A stretch of 64,000 bases of DNA from Podocnemis expansa. Its lineage: Eukaryota; Chordata; Testudines; Podocnemididae. Below, piece by piece: positions 37,301 through 49,300 of the stretch (its first letter is position 1; each line of letters starts with the position of its first letter). The translations under genes were made by a program, and so were the position numbers. The DNA is taken from NCBI GenBank assembly GCA_007922195.1, contig ML681964.1, positions 2,215,101 through 2,279,100 on the forward strand. The letters run 5' to 3'. The notes under the pieces were generated by a model. That model made no database searches. It was not told the origin of the DNA and saw only the letters and a list, made by a program, of their open reading frames with translations.

Positions 37301-40300
37301 GGTAATAGCCTGGATCTTAACTTGAGGTGCTTTTAGGATTGGAACTGTTAGGTTACTTTAACCTCATTTCTCGTTGTTGTTGTTGTTGTTGTTGTTGTTC
37401 CTTTAATATTCAGACCCCTGCTGGTGCCAGTTACACTGGTTTATATTTTATTACCTTAATTTCTCTTTTTCTGTGTGTCTCAGAAATTCTGGTAAAAGGA
37501 AGAAATAGTTTTTTAAAAAGAAAATATTTAGAAAATCATTTCTAGAGAGGTTGGCTCTTTAAAGTAATTTAATAGAGAAATTCAAAACCGAAAAACTTCC
37601 CTACAGGTTGGGAGGGAAGGGATACGAAAGAAGAACACAGATGGGGAAGATGAAAATTACCTGGTATCATTCCAAATCCTGTTTGCATTACTCACACAAA
37701 TAGTCCAACTCACATAACTTATAACTAGTTTCATGGCAGTATGAGAAATGACCAAGGATAGAAAAACAGAACTGGTTGATTACAACTTTACTTACTATAA
37801 ATAAGTGCAGGATTAAAATAGACAGTGAAATTTAAGAAGCCAAAGGCAGAGTGTGGAGTTAGACTGCCCTGAACTCCTGATTTGCAAGATGAGACCTGTA
37901 TGCGTACGTTCTAGAACTGATCAGAAAATAGAGGGTTTTTCAGCAGAAAACATGAATGAAAGTAAGATTTTTTTATTTTTTTTTTTTTTAAATTTTCAGT
38001 AGAAAATTTGGGAGGGGGTGTTCAAAATCAAAAGCTAAACACTTTTTTCAGTTTTCAACAAAAAGATTTCACTTTTCCAATAAAATCTGAAAATGGTTGA
38101 GGAAGAACTGATACTTTCTATGACAGTTTTTGTTTTAGACTAAATCAAATTTTTTGTCAAAAGTTTCAGTGGGAAATTTTCAAGTGGCCCTAATAAATTC
38201 ACCATATTAAGAAGGCCAGAATGAGGCATATGTACTGTTGAAGACCTGCTTACAGTTGGTTTGAGCACAGTTGTAAATTTCACTCTCTGTAAACAGTTTG
38301 GCCAATCTGGGGAAGAGAGAGAGAATCACATGGGCACTAAAAGGGTAATGAAGTAAAATGCTGCTTGATAGCCCATCTAATGTGTTTTAATTTATATACC
38401 AGCATCCTGGGGTTGTACAGTAGGGACGCTGTTATGTTTATTTTCATTTATTAAGCATACTGGAGTATTTGTTTCATTTTTCAATCTACAGATCATCCAA
38501 GATTTTTCAATCAGTTGTATGCTGGTATTGATTATTACTCTTTAGTGGCTCGTTTCATTACAGAAGCATTAAACCCAAGCGTGTAAGTGTATCTCTTTTG
38601 TACTTAATAAGATGATCTTGGAACACTGTTTTAGTATTCCAGATGTTTTAAAAATTATGAATACCTGCTTCAGGTTTCTGTTTACATTAACACAGAGAAC
38701 TTTTAGCAGGAACCTGGGGATAGTCACAGAATTTCTTTCTATGCCATGTAACCATGTATTTTATCAGTCTGTGGGCCTGAATTTAGGGATAGAGGTCGCC
38801 CACTGAAGGGCTTTTCTTTGCGCTCCCTTTTATCAGTAAATTCGTTTTTATTTAGAGGAGTCAAAAAGTCAGTCATTGAAGATATGGTTTTAAAACAAAC
38901 TTATTGAGATAAAGACTGTCTGTCCTCTCAATGAGCAAGATTTTGATCTTATTTCCACCAGTATAAATCCAAGATAACTTGAGCCGTGTTGTTTGGGATT
39001 TATGCCATTGTAACTGAAATCAGATCTGCTTCTGTGTTCAACGTGCAGCTAGTACAAATGGTTTTTTGTTTTTGTCTGGCATGAAATGTTGAATAGACCC
39101 ACTTTTCTTTCTTGTCCATGGCATCCCAAAGATATATGCTCTTAAATAAATCTTTCCCATTTTGGGACTGATATTTTAAAACTAATCCAGCGTTAGCACT
39201 GATCTCAGCTGAACTGTCATAAACATGGCCAGTGATATCTTTCCTCCACCTTCAGGTTTTGTTCCATGTAGTATTGGGTATCACAATGAATTTTCACAAA
39301 TGTTCTATGTGTATATGTGCAAGCAATAAGGAGAAGATAAGAACCTGACATCTATGGTGCAAGTACAATTTCTTCAGGTCAGATAACCCTTAGTGTTTTT
39401 GGTTTCAAACTACAGAAGCCAGAAGAGTTCCTGCAGCTCAGCACCCATTAAAAACTACCTGGTTACATTAATGGCTGTTAAGTTTTCAGTACCCATTTTT
39501 AACCTAAATGACTTTTGGTTTTGATTAAGAAAACACCACACTGAAAAAACACAAAGTAAAATCTCCTTGAGAGAGCACAGTATATGTATCTCCTCTAAAA
39601 CAATCTGCACTGAATAGAACGCAAATGGCTACAGATGTGAAAGGTATAGTAAACAAAAGGATAACTTGCATACAAAGGGGAAAATTTCCCATTAGTGTGG
39701 GGTTTTAGCTGTTATTCACTTAATGTGAGTCACATGGCTGAAATCTTTATATATTACTTTGAAAATGGACGGGTTGGTGTTATAGGAACAGAGGAGATTG
39801 CCAAACTGGATTAGACCTTTGATATACTGAAATCCAGCACCAAATGCTCTAGAGGAAGGTGCAAGAAACTCCTCAGATTGCTGAGGGATAAACTGCGACC
39901 CAGGGACGTCTCCTCAAACTAATATTTAGAGATTGGCTTAAATCCTGAAATATGAGATTTTTATCTTCCTCTCAAAACTTTTTTTTGGATAGCATTAACA
40001 TAAACTTCAGATATTCTTGTTATCCATATAAATGTCTTTGAATCTTGCTAAATTCTTGATGATGATGTGTGGCCATGAGTTTTGCAGTCTGTTGAAAGTC
40101 ACGATACTTTTAATATTTATTTAGATATACATATGAGGTGTCCCCCGTGTTTTTGTTAGTGGAAGAAGCAGTCCTGAAGAGAATGATTGAATTCATAGGC
40201 TGGAAAGAAGGTGATGGCATATTTAATCCAGGTAAGAAAATAACCTTCTGTCTTCCAAACTAACCTATGGAAATTGAAGAGAGCTACAGATTAAGAATTT

Positions 40301-43300
40301 TTTTTATTATTTTACTCATATAGTGTATTAAAAATGTACAAAATCAGATGATGCAAGAACTTTGGTCTTTAATAAAGTTATTTCACTGAGACGTCCAGAT
40401 CATAATAATAATAAATGTACAGATTTGTACAGTCACATGAAATGAAAGCAGCTGTATGGATCAGTTTAAAAAAAATTAGTGAATTCTTGAATCCCTGGAA
40501 TTGGAGTGCATAACATTCTCGTCGATAGCAATAGCAAGATCAGCTTTAATAACCCAAGGGGGCAGCAGGCTTAAGCTCGAGTTCTCTGGCGGTATGAGCT
40601 AATTGATTCAGACTAAAGTTGGAATGAGATTGGCAATAGTTATATCTTTAAAAACTGCTCAGAGCCACATCAAGTTCCTTGCAAAATACATAGTGCAGGA
40701 ATTCTCTAAGCAATGTATTAGCTGTGGTGGACCACCTTGTATAGCTTACATAGAGGCCTGCACTCAGATGTGGGGTGAAGTTGTATCACCTCAAACAGTG
40801 ATTGTGGCTTTGGAGCATCTAGGAATGTTGCATATATTTTATCATTCTTCAGTACTCTCTGCTTTGCTGCTGGCCAGCTCCATGGATTGCTCAAAGAGGT
40901 CAGCTTTTGAGTTGGTTGTCCATCTCCTGTTGGTCCCTCCCCAGGCCTGTGATTGTGCTTGACCCTTGTGTAAGATGCCTGAAGCATGTGCCCACAGGAG
41001 GGTCAGGTGCAATGCACCCCTGTATTTTACATCTTTATATCCATGCTCATCCAACATATTTCCTAGAAGTCTTTCCTGGTTAACCGTCTCTTCTTCCAGG
41101 AGTCTTGTAATTATCTGCATGGAAGCCACTTCATGGTATGACAGGTTACACTTCAGTGTACAAGGTCTACATTATGGGCGTCAATGTTTATTTTAGAAGG
41201 AGTGGCTTGAGCAAACTCCTTTTGATGTGGAACTGCTTTGAAATGAGCAGGTCGACTGTGAAATATTCCTTGACTAATTTTTTTTAAAGGCTACAATACA
41301 ATACTTAAAAAAAAATGAAATAGCATTATAGTTTCAATAAATTTCAGCTACAGGTGCATGTAGAGAATGGAATGTAACAGTTTATCCCCAATGTCTTTCT
41401 ATATTGAATTTTTGGCATCAAGAATCCAATTTGTAAGATTCTCCAACTTGCTTTCTGTAAAAGAGAAGCAATTGTTAAAATACAGTTAGTGGAAGGGATG
41501 AGAAATAATTAATCTATCCCACCAGTAAATGGAGGGAAAGTAAATTAACCATAATTTTAAAAGAATTGGAAATTTGTGGGAAATTATACCAAATTGGTGG
41601 ATTTTTGCCCTTGATTCTGTACATATATTTGGAAGAATCACTGGCATATGCTGCAGATTTTTTTAAAAAAGATTTACTCATAACATATATGAAAACTCTA
41701 AAATATTCTTTAGTAAGTTAATTGTATCTTTATTTTTTAGATTTCATAAAATTGATTTTTTCTGTATAAAGTATCCTATCTGTCTCCTTCAGCTTTTTCT
41801 TTCCCTTCTAGATCTTTTAGAGAGATCTGTTACTCCTTCCCTTTCATCCTAATCATCTCTTTCCCTGTTCCTCCCTCAGTTATTTGAGTCCTGCTTGCCT
41901 GAGGGACCCTCTCTCACTCTACGTGGTCTGCTCCTACAATTGGGATCAACAGAGGCACCAGGGCCAGAACTCCTATGAGATATACAAAAAGGAACTGCTG
42001 GCCAGGTTTTCTTTCAGAGGACTCCTTGATTCCAGTAGTTACTCCCCTGCCATTTGATCCACTGCAGCCCAGATCTATTAATCTTTCAAACAATCTTTCA
42101 AACAAACCCTCTTTTTCTTCTGTTGTCTCTCAGACTGTTGAGGGAGGACTGGACTATGATGGGTATATTTATAGGCTAGTTTTGTGGTTTTAATTTATGG
42201 GCTAGGTGCCCAGAGCAAAAGATGGGTGCCAAAAGTGCCTTATTTCAAATTTCTAAAATATAATAAATTAATATGTTTTATGTATGCATCTTTTTATTTT
42301 ATTTTTAACAGGTGGCTCTGTTTCTAATATGTATGCTATGAACTTAGCAAGGTATAAATATTGTCCTGAGATAAAGGAAAAGGGACTTTCTGGGTTGCCA
42401 AGACTGGTCCTATTTACATCAGAAGAGGTAAAGAAATTGCACCTATCTTCATTATAGATTTTTTTAATAATGAACTTTTTTTTTCTTCTACATAGTCTAG
42501 GAGAATTGCATTGTTTGAGTGCTTTTTGCTGTTCCACGCATAATAAAAGGATTGTCAGTATACAATCTGAAACATGGTGGGTGGTGGAGATGGCTGAAAT
42601 TCCCCCATATAGAGAAGCTCTTCACTAGTGGAGAGTATGGTGGGATTGGCTCTGCTGCCGTCTGCTGGCCTTTGGTATTGGGTGAAGAAGAAATGTCAGG
42701 GCAAGGTGGAGAGGAGTTGTGGTGAAACAGAGCTCTGCTACACCTGATTTCCCCCTGATAGAAGATTTAGCAGGAACATCCGTCAGTGGCAGAAGTGTAA
42801 GTTGCTGTCTTGCAACTTCAGTTTATGTTGGAACCAGGCTGTCAGTAGTCAGAAAGCTATAAGTGACTCAGTAGATTTCCCCTTCTCCACTGACTCTGAG
42901 CACAGCATGGATGCGGTGGAAAATCAAACCCAGCCAAGAGAATCCTGGCAAGTTGCTTTTCCTAAAGGTTGCTAAATGATTCTGCTTTAATTGCCAGCCT
43001 GAAAGAATCATAAAACTTCTTCCAAATTTAAAGCTTTCAAACACAACATATGCAAAACTTGGGTGGGAGATAGGAACAGGATGGATGCACACTGGCACTC
43101 CTCCTTCAGAACTTCAGTTTTTCATTAGAGCAAGGGTGTCAAAGTTAAGGCCCACGGCCTGTGTCCAGTCTGCCGAGGGCACTGATCCAGCCCATGGAGC
43201 TGTTGCCTGGGCTGTGCCTGGGAGCTATCTGCAGCAGCAGTGAACAGCAAACACAGGCTGCCGGCAGGGCACAGCAGAGCTAGGCAGTTCACAAATGCAC

Positions 43301-46300
43301 ACTGTCTCTGACTCACTCACATGATTTGAATCATAAAATGGGAATAAAGGAAGTGCTCCTGCCAATTCCCGCTCAGCTCTACTGTGGTGTGCCAGCCAGT
43401 CAGAGTTTCAGTCACAGCAGGTTGGGCTGGGCTCCTGGAGAGCCACTGTGTTGCCCCCCTACCCAACAGTTCACTGTCAGTCAGCATGCTAATCTGATTG
43501 ACATCAAATCACGCTAATCACAAACAAGAAGATGAAAATGGTGGGTGAGGCCAATGTGGGAATGAGCCAAATAAAGGCCAGCATGCTGAATGACTGACAG
43601 TGAGTAGGTGGGGAGGCAGGAGCCCAAGCTGCCTGTGGCTGTAACTGAGACTGATTGCCTGCCACCATGGGGCAGGAGAAGTGGAAAGGGAAAGGGGGGA
43701 GGAGGGAGCTGTGCAGCAGGGGAAGGGGGGGGTCTGGGAGCTGCGCAACAGGGGAAGGGGTCAGGGAACTAGTGTGGCAAAGGGAAGCCTACAGGGCGGG
43801 GGAATGGGGAGGTGTCAGAGAGCCTATGTGCTTGGGGGGGTGAGGAAAGGGGAGCCCATGCCGCTTTGAATGTGGCAATGGAAAGGGTTGAGGGGCTTGT
43901 GTGGACACATGGCGCACATCAGGTGTCCTGCCCTCCATTGTTGTCCCTCACATTGAATGAATTTGACACCTCTGCATTAGACCCTCTTTTCTGCTTCTGA
44001 TGTCTCTGCTCCTGGGGCTTTATCACATTCACAACCCTTTAAACAGACTGTGTTGAGTATTGTTGTGTTTGAGATTAGGTTTGGTATAATTATTATTATT
44101 ACTTTCATTATAATGGTAGCTAAAAGCCCCAGTGGAGATCATTTTTCTCAGAAATATACAGAATATGGTAATAGTCCCTGCCCCAAAACTTGCTGTCTAA
44201 ATGGATAAGGCAAAGGCTTACCATTGTAATTTTCCAAATGGGGACTTGGGTACAGGAAGATCCCATGTTTTGCCTAAGATAAAAGAAAAATTTGGTGGCA
44301 GTGCCAGGGATTGCACCTTGCTCTCCTGAGTTTAATGCCTTAACCACAAAACCATCCTTTTCCTCTGTCTTTGGTATCTGAGGATATGTTTTCCCTGATG
44401 GCAGCAGATTTGCCATCGTTGGATTGATTCTTTGGGATCAATTGAGCGGAAGTGAAGACCCACTCAATTGATCTAGGAGCTGATTAAATAAATCCACCCC
44501 TGGAAAAAGAGTAATGCTGTGCTGACTGGAGCATATTTCCCATCAGCACAGTGAAATGAAGATTCTGCAGTAAGTCAAAAATAGTTGGCCTCGGATATGA
44601 TTGATTATTGAAGTTGTATAAGAAGAACTGCTTAAATTCAAGAAGCTGATGCATCATAATGTCATCTTTCTTTTATTTATTATGTTTTGTTTGTGTATTG
44701 AATAGTACTTAAGGGAGAGGGGTCTGTTGTGACCTGTACTATACAAACATACAACAACAAAAACATACATTTTTGATCTCTGCCCTGAAGAGTGTATGGT
44801 CAAAGTAGAGACAATGAGTGGATAAGACAAATAGATGGGGGGAGCAGAGAGAGACGTTGAGCTTGTACTGCTTAGCACAATGAGCAGTAGTCAGAGCATA
44901 CTAACATTCATACATCCCACATTTTATGGTTTTAGTTTCAATACCATGTCTTATATTTGAGCTTTGGCAGTATGAGAGGCAATCTGTTAGTGTTGTATAG
45001 CACTGATGTTCTCAGGCTCGCACTCAGTGTCAGTGTGATGCTTTTTTTTCTGGAGGTTTTAGACTTGTAGACTTTCAGGCCAGAACAGACCATCAAAATT
45101 ATCTAATTGGACTTTCTGCACATCGTAGACAATAGAACCCAGCCGCTCCCTCCTGTATTAGACCCATAGCCTCTGGCTCAAATGTCAGGTTACAGAGAAT
45201 CTACCATTTAAACTAGTTCAAAACTGCAGGTACTCCATATCCCATGCTGCAGAGGAAGGTGAACACCCCCCCCCCCCCCATCTGCAGGGTTTCTGCCAAA
45301 CTGACCTGGGGGAAGATTCCTTCCCAACCACAGATAGGGTGACCTGTTAGACTCTGAGCATGTGGGCAAGACCCATCAGCCAGAAACCAGGGCAAGTAAT
45401 AACTAAGGCTATGTCTGCACCTGAAATCTTAGTTCAGACTTGGTTAGTCTGAACTAAATAGTTCAAAAGTTAGTTCAAGCTAAGCACATTTTTTTTTTAG
45501 TTCAAAGTAACTTTGTTTGACCTAACTTTTCAGTTCAAACTAAAAAAATTGCAGTTAGTTTGAGCTAAAAAGTGCTTAGTTCGAACTAGCATGTCTGCAT
45601 TGTGCTAGTTTGAACTAAACATGCAAATTAGTTCAAAGTAAGCAGTTAGTTTGAACTAACCAGCTGAACTATCTAGTTCGAGCTAAGCTTCACTTAGTTT
45701 GAACTAAAAATTTTTTTGTTTGAACTAGGCAAAGCTATTGTAAGAAGGGTTTAAATTAGTTCAAATCAAGGCCCCTTTTAATGTGAACTAATTTGCTAGT
45801 GTAGACATAGCCTCAGAGCCCTCCTCATCTAGTGTCTCATCACTGGCTGGTTGATGATGATTGCAGCTACCCATCAAAGATCACTCCATACCCTTGTGGG
45901 CAATCTCAGTTTTCTTTTGCTGTGAAGTAAGTTCAAACAATATGCACTGTAATTTAAGAACACAGAAAATCCTTAGATACTTGACATAATAGTGGTTTAT
46001 GGAGCATATTGCACACATGCCACTGGTAGTTCCTTTGTTCGACGCTTCCTCTTTGACTCAAGTTAGCAGCAGCAGAAAAATTGTTAGTATGCTTCCTCCT
46101 TGAGTTTTAGTTGGTGTTTCTGAAGCTATAATATTATGAACTGAGTACAACTCAAGCTACAGTCAGAAACCCATATTTTTATAATTTTTCCTCTTCGTTA
46201 TGTTTTGAGACTTAGTTGACTTCATTCTGGAATAAGACCATTGCAGTGGGTGAGGAAGATGAGAATGCAGTGAACATGAGAATAAGGGAATAAAAGAAAT

Positions 46301-49300
46301 GCATGAAAAATTGCAGTGAATACTGCTGATAGTTTTTGTTTTGATGGAATAGAACCCCTACCTAATGTGACTTGATCACACATGTAAACTAAGTGTGAGA
46401 GTATGATATTAAGCAATCGCTCTGATTCACTACTGAGATTACAGTAGACATAATCATAGAATCATAGGGTTGGAAGGGACCCCACGAGGTCATCTAGTCC
46501 AACCCCCTGCCAAAAAAAAGCAGGACCACTCCCATTAGATCATCCCAGTCAGGGTTTTGTCCAGCTGGGCCTTGAACACCTCCAGAGATGGAGATTCCAC
46601 CACCTCCCTAGGCAGCTTATTCCAATGCTTCACCACTCGCCTAGTAAGGAAGTTTCTCCTAATATCCAGCCTGGACTGCCCCAGCTGTAACTTGAAACCA
46701 TTGCTTCTCGTTCTGCCCTCTGTTACTACCGAGAACAGTCGAGCTCCCTCCTCCTTGGAGCAACCCTTCAAGTAGTTGAAGGTTGCGATCAAATCCCCCC
46801 TCAGTCTTCTCTTCTGCAGGCTAAATAAGCCTAGTTCCTTCAGTCTTTCTTCATAGGGCTTGTGCTCCAGCCCTTTGATCATTTTGGTTGCCCTCCTCTG
46901 GACACTCTCTAATTTGTCCATGTCCTTTTTGTAGTGGGGAGCCCAAAACTGGACACAGTATTCTAGATGTGGCCTCACTAGTGCAGAATAGAGGGAAATG
47001 ATCACATCCCTTGTTCTGCTGGCGACACTTCTTCTGATGCAGCCCAGTATGCCGTTGGCCTTTCTGGCAGCAAGCGCACACTGCTGACTCATATCCAGCT
47101 TCCCATCCACCATGACTCCCAGGTCCTTTTCTCCAGTGCTGCTATTTAGCTGATCACTCCCCAGCCTGTAGCAGTACATGGGGTTTTTTCGTCCCAAGTG
47201 CAGGATTTTACACTTGTCCTTGTTGAACCTCATGAGATTCCTCTTGGCCCACTGCTCCAATTTGTCTAGGTCTCCCTGAATCCTGTCCCTGCCCTCTAGG
47301 GTGTCTACCATTTCCCCCCAGTTTGGTATCATCCGCAAACTTACTAAGTGTGCAATCTATGAGCAATACCATTTCATAATACAAAACTGTCTCATAATAA
47401 CATAATTGCTTTATGTACTCAGGTTTCCAGAAACTTTTCAAAACCAAGAACATTTTAATTTTTATTCTGTTTTCTTGAGTGCAGGATAAGGTTTCACTGG
47501 ATTTGGCATTATAACGAAAAGACTAGCTCTTCCATTCCCTAGTCAAAATAATCTTACATGCGCTCTCCTGCCATTTTAAATGTTCTGGAGTTCAGTTTGG
47601 TCTTGTGCTTTGAATGGATTTCTTTTTACAGCCTGAATGATTACAGACAATGTTTCCCTCAAAAGAAAAGTGCAAAGAACTTACTGAAAATGAGAGCTCT
47701 AAATCCTGTGAGAAATGAATTAACGCCTCTGTCTGACTGATTTGTATATTTCCAAAGGGATAGCTGTGTTAGTCTAGTCCAGCAAAAAACAAAACAAAAA
47801 AAAAAAAATAAAAAAAAACAAAGCAAGGAGTCATGTGGCACTGAAAGACTAACAGATTTCTTTTTTTGCATGAGCTTTCGTAGGGGATTTTCTCCCGCGA
47901 AAGCTCATGCGAAAAATAAATCTGTTAGTCTTTCAGTGCCACACGACGCCTGGTTTCTATAAGTATTTGTGTATCTTGTGCTAAAACGGTGCTATGTAAC
48001 CTATTTCATGAGTGTATTTAGCAAACAAGAAAAGTAATTATTGCATCCAATATATTTTGGAAACTACTTTTCCTTTTAGTTCAGTGAAGGAAACACTCCA
48101 AAACTGTGGTTTAGCTTAGCACAACTCAAGTCCTCTTTACAGTGATAACTTCTGACTGTATTCATAAGGCTTGCTTCTCTCTCTCTTTGTTTTGTTTTGC
48201 TCCCACAGAAATCCATGCATAACTCATTTCACTGTGAGCAGATTGGACTTACAAAGCTCAGAAATGACACATCTACATATTGTTTTCCTTGGGGGATTCA
48301 ATCAGTTATTCTAGTGACAGTCTAAAGGAATGAATCCTAAAGGTTTTTGTGAATGTGTCATGTTAGAAAATGAAACATTTTAAGACTTATTGATATTAGC
48401 TGTTGGTGTTTGGTGTGCATTTAGTTGAAAGGAAAAAATCTTCCATGTGTTAATTTAAAAAAAAGAAAAGAAAAGAAAACCCTTTTGAGATGATCAATCT
48501 CATCAAAGTAAGCACGACAAGCTTGAATACCCTTAATATATTCATACCCACACATTAAAGTGCTGTACATTTTTCATAATTATGTTCCTCTGTAAGCATT
48601 TGTATGAACCCTCTGGAAGAAAATGGAATTAATTAACCACCTGGCTTCACCTTCTGTATGCTAAGAAACAATTCTAGACATCTTAAGGGTTGTTGAAATG
48701 TATGTTATTTTAATCTCTAAAATAATACAATGATGGCTTTACTTCTGTTTACCAACAGGAGCAACTATAAGCAACCCTTTCAGATTTAAGGCAAGCCTTA
48801 ATCCCGCAAGCTGCTGAGAGTTCCTGAGAGATGCTTGAGTGCCCACCAGTACCCACTAGCTTCTATGGGAAATGAATGTATTCAGCATCTCACAGGTGCA
48901 TCTCACTATCTGGCATCATTGAATCATAGGGACTTGTCTAAACCTGAGAGCTGATTTGGAATATGGCAGGGTGTGAATTTGGAGTGCAATAACTAGTTAC
49001 TGTCAACTAAACTAAGCCAGAACAAAGCACTCTTATTTTGGAATAAGTGGTCACGTATAAAATTATTTTAGAATGACTTCATGAGTAGTCCAGCCCTAGG
49101 TTACAAAGCTGAAATGTAGAAATATGATAAATATGAAACCTTGAATCTTTGCATTAAACAAAAGAAAAAATTGCAAACTACCATGCAGAGATTGCTGACT
49201 TGATTCTTATTCACATCAGGGCACTTTATGGCACACTCATATTGTAAACACCCACTTTAAAGCCCCTTCACACTGTAAAGTGGTATAAAGTGAACTAGTG

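Larger units (their letters stand above)
35859..40124. other. Introns 3 and 4 (apart from exon 4), little recognised
   Basis: Contains the GTT microsatellite, a poly-T tract near 37971-37991 followed by TTTTCAGT-rich sequence (to about 38190) that resembles a low-complexity sauropsid repeat, and the old TATAAATCCA/GATAACTTGAG motif near 38960. No other gene seen. Confidence 0.5.
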
